A stretch of DNA of 64,000 nucleotides from Manis javanica (taxonomy: Eukaryota; Chordata; Mammalia; Pholidota; Manidae), in the NCBI RefSeq assembly GCF_040802235.1, contig NC_133172.1, forward strand, positions 31,081,738 through 31,145,737, in the 5' to 3' direction. This document shows, piece after piece, positions 1-11,149 of the stretch. Positions within the stretch are counted from its first letter, which is position 1; the number at the start of each line of letters is the position of its first letter. Below the pieces are notes generated by a model. The model saw nothing but the letters and a program-made list of their open reading frames with translations, ran no database searches and was not told the DNA's origin. The position numbers and the translations under genes are program-made.

Positions 1-85
1 CAACATGAACTCAAACAAATTGTTAAACTTCCTGAATCTTTCTTCTCTCATCTGTAAAATAAGATGAAAAATGCCTACTGGTCTA
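1..85 (+). repeat. MIR fragment (partial at window edge)
   Basis: Text such as CTCATCTGTAAAATAAGATG is the typical 3' part of the core of a MIR SINE. Truncated by the window start. Confidence 0.5.
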
Positions 86-475
86 GGAAGCCCTCTCTGA
101 GGAAATGAAATTCAAGACGAGACCTAATTTTGAGAAAAATACAGATGCGAATTTCTGGGGAAAGTGCATGCCAGGCAAAGGAAATAGAAAGTCCAAAGGC
201 CCTAAGGCAGGAGCAAGCCTGGCTTATTTGAAGAATAACGACAACAAAATTGAAGCTGTTATGGCTGGAGGAGAGAGAAGGAGGAAACGATGGTAGGTTA
301 TGTCAAAGAAGTAGTGAGGAGCCCGTATATATGACCTCCAAGGGCATGGTTTATACTAAACATGGAGACAGCATCAACGTGTTGCAGGCAGGAAAGTGAT
401 ACAATACAATTTACATTTGTGAAAGAGAATCCTGGCTGGGTAGAAAGAATGGATCAGGATTGGTGGGAGGCAAGG
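85..475 (-). repeat. L2 fragment
   Basis: Includes GTCCAAAGGCCCTAAGGCAG and neighbouring text that match the reverse complement of the L2 3' region as I remember it. Short open frames here are relics or chance. Confidence 0.5.
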
Positions 476-484
476 TTCAAGCAT

Positions 485-1175
485 GAATATTTATGAGACC
501 ATTGAAGACATTCCAGCAAGAAGATGGTTGTAGCTGAACTAGAGTAATACCAGTAGAAGTGGAGACATAGATGGATTGGGGATCTATCAAGGAAGTAAAA
601 TCAGTGAGATATGCCCAAAAGTCCAACAGTCTTGATTTGTTTTGTCCCATCTTTGTCCCCTCAGTCCAAGCTGGTAGCATTTCTGCTGAGATGGTCGATT
701 GGATCAACAATTTGCACATATAATCTCTTTAGCCAATGGTTGTCGAGAGATGCTCTTCTCTCCAGAGCATGCTTTCTCATCTTTTGTAATAAAGATAGGC
801 TGAGAATTTTTCAAATCTTCAAGTTCTAATTCCTTTTTGCTTAACAATTCCTTCTTCAATTTATTCCTTTCCTCTTGCATTTTACTATGAGCAGCAAGGA
901 GAAACCAGGTCGCGGTATCAACACTTAGCTCAAAAATCTCCTCAGCTAAATACCCAAGTTCATCATTTGCAAGTTCTAATTTTCACAAAACAGAGCACAA
1001 TTCAGCCAAATTCTCTGCTGCTTTACAACAAAGATCATCCTTCCTCCGGTTTTTAATAACATGTTTCTCATTTCCACTGAGATCTCACTGACTTGAACAT
1101 TCATATTTATGGTAACAGTCTCTCTTCAAAACAATCTAAGCTTTTTTCTATCATGAACCTTAAAATTCTTCCAGC
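485..1175 (-). mobile_element. Probable ERVL-MaLR internal sequence
   Basis: The plus strand resembles the reverse complement of MaLR (MLT1/MST) internal gag-like sequence: GATCAACAATTTGCACATATAATC, the CAGAGCATGCTTTCTCATC block and CCAAGTTCATCATTTGCAAG. The minus-strand frame at 719-477 fits a decayed gag-like piece. Family from memory; no LTR edges found. Confidence 0.4.
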
Positions 1176-1860
1176 CTAGGAAGATTCTGGAAAGAAGGCA
1201 GAGTAGGAAGCTCTAGGAATCTGTCTCTCTTCCTAAAAACAATTGTGATAGCAGAGTATGTCTGATGTGACTATTTTGGACCTCTGGAGTCTATTGAAGC
1301 TTGCAATGTCCTGGCTTGGGTGGTAAAATTAAGTTAATTTCCATTAATTTCAACTCTTATCCCAGGAGCAGCTGCTGCTAACCCACTTCTAGCCCATGGC
1401 AGGTAGCTGTGTACATATTCCTGGAACAGCTTGCACACAACTTGTGGGAGCCAAAGTAGGGAAAAGAGACCTCATCCTACAAATATTGGACTATTTGGTA
1501 CTAGAGGTTCTAGCCAGAGTAATTATGCAAAGAAAATAAATGAAAGTCTTACAAATTGGAAAAGAAGAAAAAATTACATTTGCAGGTGATACAATTTTAT
1601 AGGTAGAAAACCCTAAAGATACACAAACTGTCAGAACTAATATATGAATCAGCAAAATATCAGGATACTAAGTCAACATGCAAAAGTTAGCTGCATTTCT
1701 ATGTACTAACAATGAACAATCTGAGAGGGAACTACAAAACAATTCCATTTACAACAGCATTAACAGAATTAAAATCGTTAGGAATTAACTAAGGAGGTGA
1801 AAGACTTGCACAGTGGAGACTACAAAACATTGCTGAAAGAAATTAAAGAAAACATAAATA
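1175..1860 (+). mobile_element. Older L1, 5' piece, split by a younger L1
   Basis: 1175-1490 looks like an old L1 5' end; 1490-1860 is L1 ORF2 reverse-transcriptase sequence. The catalytic motif reads FAGD (1576-1590) instead of FADD, so it is inactive. The ORF2 text stops in the middle of the reverse-transcriptase region at 1860 and resumes at 10321. The junction between the two parts implies an internal deletion. Confidence 0.7.
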
Positions 1861-3485
1861 TGAGGTCCAAGATGGAGGCATTGGAAGATCCTGAACACAC
1901 CTCCTCCCAAATCTACAGCTACATATGGATAATTTCCCTCTGAAAAATATCTAAAAACTAGACGAACTGCTTCTCCACAACTAAGGATAAAAGGACCACA
2001 TTGAAATGGGTAGAGAGGTAGATACACAGTCTCACCAAAATCCCCACCCCTAATGTGGTAACACTCAATAGGGAGGAATCTCACCAGTCTGGTGCTTCCT
2101 CCAGAGAAACAAGGGGTTGGCCTCCTCATCAGGCACCCCAACCCTTGGGATCTGCACAGGAGAGATGAGCCCCCAAAAATGTCTGGCTTAGAAAACCAAC
2201 AGGGCTGATGTCCAAGGTACCCAAAATGCTATAGGAAACTGACATTCTCTTTTTAAAGGACTTGTGTGCGTTCTCACTCACAATGGGATCCAGTGCAAAA
2301 CCACCAGTTTGAAAAGCACTGTTCTATATGTGAAGGAGATTTTTGCTGGTCAGGTGGCATATGTTGGAGGGGCAGGTGACAGTTGGGCTCTCACTGGAGG
2401 TGGAGGTGGTGTTGAATGGCACCTACACTTGGCACCCTCCTGCTGCCTTTCCAGGATAAGTGAGGGCAAGTGGTCATGACACTGGCTGCCTTGCTGAGGC
2501 TGGAGAGCAAGGGCAGTTTCAGTGATCCCTCGCTCCCTAGCTGGGGCAAGTTGCCCTACTCTCTCACATCTTGGCTGGGGCTAACAAGCCTGAGTGGTTG
2601 TTGCATTCTCCCACTCCCAACCTGGGGCTCGTATATGTGTGCAGACAGAACACTGTCCCATATCATCACTGAAGTCTGCAGGTATGCACAGTCAGGACAT
2701 TTTCCTACTGCTTTTTAAAGCCAGTGAACATGCGCTACCCCCCACACTCCCCAGCTGCCCTGCTACAGCCAGAGGGCATGTGGCAGCCACACAGAGGGTG
2801 CCCCTGCTCACCCAACACCAGTGGCAAGGGGCTGGTATTCCTGAGCTCCAGGAGACTCTGACAATCAGAAAGACAGTTCTTGTCAGGCCACCAACCCAGG
2901 GCACTGCACAGACAACAAACTGAAACACATCAAGCCTTCTGTGAGAAAGGCCTACTTATTTATCCTGGAACTCCAGCCTGAGGAACAAACTTTAGGTTTC
3001 CCACATATTTAGAGGTTATGGAGGCTCCCAGGGAACGTAACCAGGGAGACACTGTCCTTGTGCACCACTTTGGCCTCATACAACTCAATGAGACCTCCCA
3101 GAAAAGGAGCTTATGTACTTATCTAGAGCCCCAATTTTTGCAACTGTCACTCAGGGGACACCTCCAAATCTTATCCAGGGGCCAGCAAGACTTAAACTTG
3201 CATCCACACAGGACTGTATATGTTTGCCTAAGGATCTGGGTTCTATTCTAATCAGTGTGAAACTAAGTACTAAATACAATTAGTACGTCCCTTGGAACAC
3301 CGACAGGTCTTGGCACACCCTTAACATTGGGGATATACCAAGAATAAAACAGGCCATGTGTATCACAATTGTTTGAAAGACAACCAACAGCTAAAGCAAG
3401 GGTGAACAGGATGTTTCATCACCTACGCTCCTTCAAGACTGAAAGAGGTAACTGTTTCACCTAATACAGAGAAACAAACACAGAG
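1861..3485 (+). repeat. L1 5' UTR
   Basis: Runs from the element start through GAGCCCCCAAAAATGTCTGG (2167-2186), a conserved L1 5' UTR block, to the ORF1 remnant. It would contain the internal L1 promoter. More G+C-rich than the rest of the element. Frames here, including 2594-2923, are not taken as genes. Confidence 0.65.
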
Positions 3486-3489
3486 AGTC

Positions 3490-4345
3490 AAGCAAAATGT
3501 GGAAAGAGAAAAATCTATTCCAAACAAGAGAACAAGGCAAAAACTCAAAAAAAAAAGACAAACCACCTTACTGACACAGAGATAAGTAATCTACCTTATA
3601 AGGAATTCAAAGTAATGGTCATGAAGTTGCTTACTGAATGCAGAAGAAGCATGAACACAGTGAATAGTTTAACAACGAGACACAAAATATAAGAAGTCAG
3701 AGAGCTGAAGAATACAATAACTGAACTGAGAAATACACAAGAGGGCCAACTAGATGAAACAGAAGAATGCATCACCAAGCTAGAAGATGAAACATTAGGA
3801 CTCACCCAGACAGGGCAGTCAAAAGAAAAAAGGATAAAGAAATGACCATAACTTAATAGATTTATAGTATAACTTAAAGTGGAATAAGATTTCAGAAGAA
3901 AAGAGAGGGAAAGGGGCAGAATACTTATTTGAATGGCTGAAAACTTCCCTAATCTTGGGGAGGAAACAGACATCCAGGTCCAGAAAGCCCAGAGAGTTCC
4001 AAACAAAATGCATATAAAGATACCCACACAAGACACATTTTAATTAAAATGGTAAAATTTAAAGATAAAGAGAGAATCGTAAAGTCAACAAGAGAAAAAC
4101 AAACTGTTACAAAGAAAACCCCATGAGGCTATCAGCAGATTTTTCCAGCACAGATTGAGCTGGCCAGAAGAGAGTGGCATGGCATATTCAAAATGCTGAA
4201 AGGAAAAGACTTCCAACCAAAAATACTCTACCCAGCAAGGCATCATTCAGAAATGAAGGAGAAATAGAGTTTTTTAAATAAACAAAGCTAAAGAAGTTCA
4301 TCACCCTAAACTGGCCTTATAAGAAATATTAAAGGACTTCTTTAA
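3490..4345 (+). pseudogene. Decayed L1 ORF1
   Basis: Matches the order of L1 ORF1: coiled-coil region (GAACTGAGAAATACACAAGA and AGACTAGATGAA-like text near 3725-3790), RNA-binding part (GGAAACAGACATCCAGGTCC at 3961) and C-terminal block (ACTCTACCCAGCAAGGCATC near 4227). Stops and indels break every frame, so no RNA-binding protein is made. In intact L1, ORF1p coats the element RNA. Confidence 0.7.
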
Positions 4346-4968
4346 GAGGAAAAGAAATGACACTAATTAACAATGAGAAAACATATGAAAGTAAAAAAAA
4401 ATCACTGGAAAAGGTAAATATATGTAAAAGGTAATAGATAAATCACTTATAAATCTAGTGTGAAGGTTAAAAGACAAAAGTAGTAAAATTAAAACTATTA
4501 GTTTATTCAGGGGTACATGAAATTAAAAATATATGATATCAAAAACATAAAGCATGAGAGAGGTAGTAAAAATGTAAAGTTTGGAATGAGTTCAAATTTA
4601 AGCTGCTATTGACCTCAAACTGACTGTCATATACCTACAATACTATATGTGAACTTTACAGTAACCACAAAATAAAAACTTATAGTAAATGCACAAAGGA
4701 AAATGAGAAAGGAATCTAAACATAACACTAAAGAAAGTCATTATGCCACAAAGGAAGAGAGAGAAAAAAAGAAAAGAACAGAGAAAAACTTTAAAAACAG
4801 GCAGAAAACAACTAACTAATCACAAAAAGTACACATTTATCAATAATTACTTTAAATGTAAATGGACTAAATTGTCCAAACAAAAGACATAGAATGGCTG
4901 CATGGATTAAAAAAAAAAGACTTGTCTATATATTGCCTACAAGATACTCTCTTCAAAAGTAAGGACAC

Positions 4969-4984
4969 AAAAAAGACTGAAAGT
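4969..4984 (+). repeat. Target-site duplication, left copy
   Basis: AAAAAAGACTGAAAGT, repeated exactly at 6507-6522. It begins with a run of A, as expected for an L1-endonuclease cut. The flanking L1 sequence reads continuously when one copy is removed. Confidence 0.85.
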
Positions 4985-5090
4985 CAGAGGATTAAAGCCT
5001 AATTTGGCTACCCAGAAAATGAATTAAGATACAATATGAAGAAGAACTTCCAACATCAACATCCTCTGGAAGAGTCACTCCAGAAGATGA

Positions 5091-5498
5091 TTATCAAAAA
5101 ACTTCAACAAAGATCCTGGCACTGTTGCAGTTGTAGCTGTATTCATCCTGCTGGTTCCTGGACTTGCCACTGGAATGAAGAAGGAGATATCTAAGTTGGC
5201 CTGTGCATATAGTAAAACAACAAACTTGACTGAATCTATATTGTTAGAACTCAACCAAGAATTAGAAGAAGTGCAAGTTGTAGCGCTCCAAAATCATGCG
5301 ACTATAGACTATCTTCTGTTAAAAGAACATATGGGATGTGAACAGTTCCCAGAAATGGGTTGCTTTAATTTGTCTGATTTCTCTCAGACTGTTCAAGTAC
5401 AGTTGGACAATATCCATCATATCATAGACAAATTTTCACAAATGCCTAGGGTGTCTACTGGTTTTCTTGGCTTCACTGGAGATGGCTGGAAATTATAG
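5091..5498 (+). pseudogene. Retroviral Env transmembrane subunit remnant
   Basis: The open frame starts after a stop at 5088-5090; the first ATG is at 5175. It codes a hydrophobic Gly/Val-rich stretch resembling a fusion peptide (5118-5174), then a leucine heptad region, then LQNHATIDYLL and two cysteines seven residues apart (CEQFPEMGC), and a second helical region before a stop at 5496-5498. In intact Env this subunit anchors the spike and drives membrane fusion. Here the surface subunit is missing or unrecognisable, and the expected membrane anchor is cut off by the stop, with further stops after it. The cysteine and LQN motifs recall alpharetrovirus-type and gamma-type Env; the exact ERV family is unassigned. 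Not expected to be functional. Confidence 0.75.
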
Positions 5499-6186
5499 AT
5501 CTGCTTTGTTTATGTAACTGTATTTCTATTATGTTAATATGTGTGCACAATTAGTAGTTTGTTAAAACCTATACATGCTTATGTTACTCTACAAGAAGTT
5601 ATGTCAAAGAAATAATCAATCTTCCCATGTTTTCTTCCATCTGCTACTTCTATAGTTTTTCTTCTTCCTTCCTAATTACAGCCCTTTAGTAGAATTTGTG
5701 CCTCATATCAAAATTTACCGAGTATCATAATTCTTCCAAGTGGTAAAGATACCTCAAGAAATATGCTGGGCATAGAAGCCACAGGGCATAAATTTGCAAA
5801 GAAGTAAAAAGCTAACCTTTTCAAAGAATATTGCTTTTCTCTCACTTACCAACTTTACATTTCCCTGTATGGCCCTGGAAGATGACTGGTTAGCCAGAGA
5901 TGGGTAAGATTCCTCAAGGGAGGAACAACCTAAGACAGGCACAGTCACAGGGGGGCCATCAGGTGAGAAATTGGGGATCAACAGAGGTGAGGCTTAGAAC
6001 CTCACCCCCCCCCCCCGTTTTGAGAGAAATATTCTGCATCCATGGATGTTTTGTTGCACTTGTTCTAGTTTGGACTAATACTTAGTCTATAGGCACAGAC
6101 CTGATCATCTACATTTGCCCTCTTACAGCACTAAATTATGTTTTCTACCTTTATCTTACATCTACCTACCACTTCAGCATTTCATT
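5499..6186 (+). other. Post-env part of the retrocopy
   Basis: Between the env stop and the polypurine tract. The first bases look like a decayed membrane anchor and cytoplasmic tail with stops. The rest is non-coding and includes a C13-like run at 6004-6017. No other viral gene is visible. Confidence 0.45.
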
Positions 6187-6206
6187 AAAAAAAAATAAGG
6201 GAGAAA
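6187..6206 (+). other. Retroviral polypurine tract
   Basis: A-rich then AAGGGAGAAA immediately before TGTGGG, the LTR start. This is the usual primer site for plus-strand synthesis in a retrovirus and marks the env-LTR border. Confidence 0.6.
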
Positions 6207-6312
6207 TGTGGGATTCACATATAAATCAAATATCTGACTTGATTGTTTATAGTTCATGATGCATGATCAAAACCATAAGTTTCTAATATGACTGCCCTTG
6301 CACTGTTCAACA

Positions 6313-6369
6313 TGTAAGAACTTATTCACTATGTAAGACCTTGTTCACCATGCAAGAACTTGTTCGTTA
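6313..6369 (+). repeat. Three 19-bp tandem repeats in the LTR U3
   Basis: Units start at 6313, 6332 and 6351, each a variant of TGTAAGAACTTGTTCACTA. Repeats in U3 are often enhancer elements; function here is inferred. Confidence 0.75.
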
Positions 6370-6475
6370 TGCTTCAGGAGATTGGAGACTGTTGAGAATT
6401 AAGCTTGGGGTTAATTAATGATTGTGCATTGAGTCCCCTGTACAGAATTTTATTGTTGTTAACAACCACTTGATC

Positions 6476-6481
6476 AATAAA
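6476..6481 (+). terminator. LTR polyadenylation signal
   Basis: AATAAA, followed 19 bases later by the poly(A) run, so the copied RNA was cleaved at this signal. Confidence 0.75.
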
Positions 6482-6506
6482 TATGAGAGATGCCCTCTCA
6501 AAAAAA

Positions 6507-6522
6507 AAAAAAGACTGAAAGT
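6507..6522 (+). repeat. Target-site duplication, right copy
   Basis: Exact match of 4969-4984, directly after the poly(A) run of the retrocopy; the poly(A) edge is ambiguous because the duplication itself starts with A. Confidence 0.85.
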
Positions 6523-9500
6523 GAATGAATGGGAAAAGATAATCCATGTGAGTTGAAATAAAAGAAAGGAGGAGTAGCTTTCCTCCCATTAGAAAAAATA
6601 GACTTTAAAACAAAGAGGGTAATAAAAGACAATGAAAGGCACTATATAATGATAAAGAGGTCAACCAAGAAGACATAACTTTATAAATATATATGCACCC
6701 AATATAGGAGCACCTAAATATATAAAGCAAAATTAGCAGACCTATAGGGGAAAATAAACAGTAATCAGTAATAGTAGGGGATCTTAACAACCCACCTATA
6801 TCAATGGATAGATAGATCATCCAGAAAGAAAAATAAATGAGGAAACATCCACCTTAAATGGCATTAGACCAGGTGGACTTAATACAGAACATTTCCTTCA
6901 AAAACGGCAAAGTATATATTGTTCTTTGGAACAATGCACGTGGAACATTCTCTAGAATAGATCACGTGTTAGGACACAAAACAAGTTTTAAAAAATTCAA
7001 GAACATTGAAATCAAGCATCTTTTCCAACCACAATAGTATGAAACTAGAAATCACTTATAAGAAGAAGACAGGAAAAGCCACAAATATTAAACACCATGC
7101 TCTGGAAAAACCACTGGATCATAAAAGAAATCAAAGGAGAAATCAAAAACACCTAGACATAAATGAAAACAGAAATACTACATACCAAATCAATTGAATG
7201 CAGCAAAAGTGGTTCTAAGAAAGAAGTTCATAGCAATACAGGCTTCAAGACTTCATGAAAAATCTCAAATAAACAGTTTAACTTTACACCTAAAGAAACT
7301 AGAGAAAGAAGAACAAACAAACCCCAAAGTTAGTAGAAGGAAGAAAATAATAAAGATCAGAGTGGAAAAGAAATGAAATAGAGCCTAATAAGACAATAGA
7401 TTGATCAACGAAACTAAGACCTAGTTATCTGAAAAGAAAAACAAAATTGACAAACCCTTAGCCAGACTCACCAAGAAAAAGAGAGAGAGCTCAAATAAAT
7501 AAAATCAGACATGAAAGAGAAGTCACAACTGATACCACAGAAACACAAAAGATCCTAAGAGACTACTATGGTCAGTTATATGGCAATAAATTGAACAATC
7601 TAGAAGAAATGGATACATTTCTATAAATACACAATTTTCCAAGACTGAATCAGGAAGAAATAGAAAGTCTGAATAGACTGATCACTATTAAGGGGATTGA
7701 ATCAGTAATAAAAGTCCTCCTACCGAACAAAAGCCAGTTTCACTGGTGAAGTCTACCAAACATTTGAAGATGTAATGCCTATCTTTTTTAAATTCTTCAA
7801 AAAAATTGAAGAGAAGGCAACACTTTCAAACTTGTTTTATGAGGTCAGCATTATCCTGATACCAAAACCATACAAGGACACCAGACACACAAAAAAAGGA
7901 AATTATAGGCCAATATCTCTGATGAACGTAAGTTCAAAAATCTTCAACAAAATGTTTGTAAAACACATTAACAATATATTAAAAAGGATCATACACCAAG
8001 ATCACTGGGATTATTCCTGGGGTGCAAAGATGGTTCAACATCCACAAATCAATCAACATGATACATCACATTAACAAATTTTTTAATCATATGATCATCC
8101 CCATATATGCAAGGAAAGCATTTGACAAAATCCAACATCTACTATAATAAAACTCTCAGCAAAGTGGGTAAAAAGGGTCGTAGTTTAACACAATAAAGGC
8201 CATATATGACAAACCCATAACTAACACCATACTTGATAGTGAAAAGTTGAAAACTTTTCTTCTAAGATCAAGAACAAGACAAGGATGCTCATTCTCCCCA
8301 CTTATTCAGCAGAGTATTGGCAGTCCTACCCACAGCAATTAGGAAAAATAAAAATGAAAAGTAAATAAAAGACACCCAAATTGAAAAGGAAGAAGTAAAA
8401 CTCTATTTGCAGATGACATGATACCATAAATAGACAGCCCTAAAGATTCCACCAATAAAACTGTTAGAACTAAGAAGTGAATTCAGTAAAGTTGCAGAAT
8501 ATAAAATCAATATATAAAATTTTGTTGCATTTCTATACACTAATAACCAACTATCAGAAAGAGAAATCAAGAAAACCACCCCATTTTTACAATTGCATCA
8601 GGAAGTATAAAATACATAGGAATAAATTTAATCAAGGAGGTGAAAGACCTGTACTGAAAACTATAAGACCTCAATGAAAGAAACTGAAGAAGACACAAAT
8701 AAATAGAAAGATATTCTGTGCTCATGGGTTACAAAAATTAATATTCTTAAAATGTCCATGCTACCCAGAGCAATCTGCAGATTCAATGCAATCCCTATCA
8801 AAATTTCTACAGTATTTTTCACAGAACTAGAATAAAAAATTATAAAATTTGTATGGAAACACAAAAGAATCAGAATAACCAAAGTAATCTTGAGAAAGAA
8901 GAAAGTTGGAGGTATCATGTGCCTGGATTTCAAACTATACTAAAAAGCTATAGTAATCAAATCAATATGGTATTGGTATAAAAGCAGACACACAAATCAA
9001 TGTGGAAAAAAATCAAGAGTCCAGAAATAAACCCATATATATATGATCAATTAATTTGTGACAAAGAAGGCAAGAATATACAGGGGAAGCAACAGTCTCT
9101 TCAATAAATAGTGTTGGGAAAACTGGACAGCTGTATGCAAATAAATGAAACTAGACCACTATCTTATACTATATATAAAAATTAACTCAGAGTGGATTGA
9201 AGATTTGAATGTAAGACTTGAAACCATAAAACTCCTAGAAGAAAACATAGGCAGCAGGTACTTGACTGGTCTCAGAGATTTCTTCTGAATTTGACTCCAA
9301 AGGCAAGGCCAACAAAAACAAAAACAAACAAATGAGACAACATCAAACTAAAAAGCTTCTGCACTGAGAAAGGAACGATCAACAAAACAAAAGGCAACAT
9401 ACTGAAGGGGAGATGACACTTGCAAATGATACATGTGATAAGGTGTTAACATCCAAAATATATAAAGAACTCATGTAATTCAATAAAAATAACTAATTAA

Positions 9501-10059
9501 AAAATTGGCAAAGGTTCTGGATAGACGTTTTTCTGAAGAATGCCAACAGATGACCAACAAGCTCATGAAAAGATGACATTAATTATCAGGGAAATGTGAA
9601 TCAAAACCACAATGAGATATTACTTTATACCTATCAGAATGGCTATCATCAAAAAGACAAGAAATAACAAATGTTGATGAAGAGGTGGAGAAAAGGGAAT
9701 TTAGGCACTGCTGATGGGGATATAAATTGATGTAGCCACTATAGGAAACAATATGGAGCTTCCTCAAAAAATTAAAAATAGAATTACCATATGATCCAGC
9801 AATTCTACTTCTGGGTATCTATCTGAAGTAAGTAAAAATACTAATTTGAAAAGATACATGCACCGTATGCTCATTCCAGCATTATTTACAATAGTCAAGA
9901 TATGGAACCAACATAAGTGTCCATCAATGGTTGAGTGGATAAAGGAGATGTTTTATATATACATATACAATGGAATATTACTCAGCCACAAAAAAAGAAT
10001 GGAATCTTGCCATTTGCAACACCATGGGTGGACCATGATTATGCTAAGTGAAATCAGAG

Positions 10060-10320
10060 GGGAAAAGATTTGCGGTGGGGAGAGTGAAATGGGTGAAGGG
10101 GATCAAGAAGTACAAACTTCCAGTTATAAAAGAAACAAGTAATGGGGATTAATGTACAGCATGGGCAATATAGTCAGCAATACTTTATTAAGTGTGTATG
10201 GTGATGAATGGCAATTGGACTAATTAAGGAGATCATTTCTCAATATATACAAAGGTTGAGTCACTATCCTGTATACCTGTGACTAATATAATATTGTATG
10301 TCAAATATGCTTCAATAAAA
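10060..10320 (+). repeat. L1 3' UTR and 3' end
   Basis: Contains ATTAATGTACAGCATGGGCA and the terminal ATATTGTATGTCAAATATGC followed by TTCAATAAAA, a typical mammalian L1 3' end with a very short A-rich tail. Confidence 0.7.
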
Positions 10321-11148
10321 AAGACATAAATAAACACATTCTAAGTTCATGCATTTAAAGATTTAATACTGTTAAAATGTCAATATTACAGATTGAATAT
10401 AATCCCAGTGACATTTTTTTTGCAGAAAAACCCACCCTAAAATTCATATGAATCTAAAGGGACCCTGAAGAGCCAAACAATATTTAAAAAGAAGAACAAA
10501 GCCAGAGGACTCACACTTGCTGATTCAAAACTTACTACAATGCTACAGCAATCAAAAGAGTGTGGTACTAACATGAAAACAGATGTACAGATCAATGGCA
10601 CAGAGTAGAGAACCCAACAGTAAACCCTCACATATATAGTCAAATGATTTTTGACAAGGGTGCCATGAACACTCAATGGGGAAAGAATAGTCTTTTTAAT
10701 AATTGGTGCTGGAAAAACTGGATATCCACATGCAAAATAATGAAGTTAGGCCCTTACCTAACACCATATACAAAAATCACCCCCCAAAAGGATGTAAGAC
10801 TTAAAACAATACAACTCTTGAAAGAAAACATGGAATAAAAGCTTCATGGCATTGGACTTGGTGATGATTTCTTGGAAATGATACCAAAGGCACAGATAAC
10901 AGAAAAAAAAAATAGATGATTTGGACTTCAAGAAAACAAAAGTTTTGTTCATCAAAGAGCACTACCAACAGAGTAAAAAGGCAGCCCACAGAATGGGAGA
11001 GAATATTTGCAAGTTATACATCTGATAAGGAACTAATATCTAGAATATATAAAGAACTCCTATAACTCAACAACAACAAAACCCAATTCTGAAATGGACA
11101 AAGGACTTGAATGAACATTTTCCCAGAGGAGATATGCAAATGGCCAAT
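10321..11148 (+). mobile_element. Older L1, 3' piece
   Basis: Continues ORF2 text exactly where 1860 stops (downstream reverse transcriptase, then C-terminal domain: GATTTTTGACAAGGGTGCCA near 10648 and TCAACAACAACAAAACCC near 11070). It ends before an L1 3' UTR, so the element is 3'-truncated or its tail was lost. Frames such as 10644-10838 are relics. Confidence 0.75.
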
Positions 11149-11149
11149 T

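Larger units (their letters stand above)
6207..6500 (+). repeat. 3' LTR, U3 and R only
   Basis: Starts TGTGGGATTC after the polypurine tract and ends at the poly(A) run. It contains three 19-bp direct repeats in U3 and AATAAA at 6476-6481. The absence of U5 matches a transcript cleaved and polyadenylated in R. Confidence 0.7.
4985..6506 (+). mobile_element. Retrocopy of a retroviral env-3'LTR transcript
   Basis: A 1.5-kb insert inside L1 ORF2, flanked by identical 16-bp copies of AAAAAAGACTGAAAGT (4969-4984 and 6507-6522). It carries an env transmembrane-subunit remnant, a polypurine tract, a 3' LTR that stops about 19 bases after AATAAA, and then a poly(A) run. There is no 5' LTR and no U5. 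The poly(A) and the long duplications are marks of L1-driven retroposition of an mRNA rather than integrase-mediated provirus insertion. Confidence 0.85.
4828..10060 (+). pseudogene. Decayed L1 ORF2, interrupted at 4985-6506
   Basis: The start reads LSIITLNVNGLN, the N-terminus of the L1 endonuclease domain. That domain is cut after about 50 codons by the env retrocopy and resumes at 6523. Reverse-transcriptase pieces follow: IPKPYKDT and NYRPISLMN near 7860-7925, and an intact LFADDM at 8403-8420. The C-terminal region runs to about 10060. Many stops and frameshifts make it inactive. In intact L1, ORF2p nicks DNA and primes reverse transcription. Confidence 0.8.
1861..10320 (+). mobile_element. 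Nearly full-length L1 inserted into an older L1
   Basis: Begins with a 5' UTR (AAGATGGAGG near 1870) and ends with an L1 3' UTR and TTCAATAAAA at 10311-10320. Without the env retrocopy at 4985-6506 it is about 6.9 kb, the size of a complete L1. It sits between two halves of an older L1 and is flanked by GAAAACATAAATA (1848-1860) and AAGACATAAATA (10321-10332), which look like target-site duplications. Both ORFs are full of stops and frameshifts. The subfamily resembles L1s I associate with laurasiatherian genomes. Confidence 0.85.
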
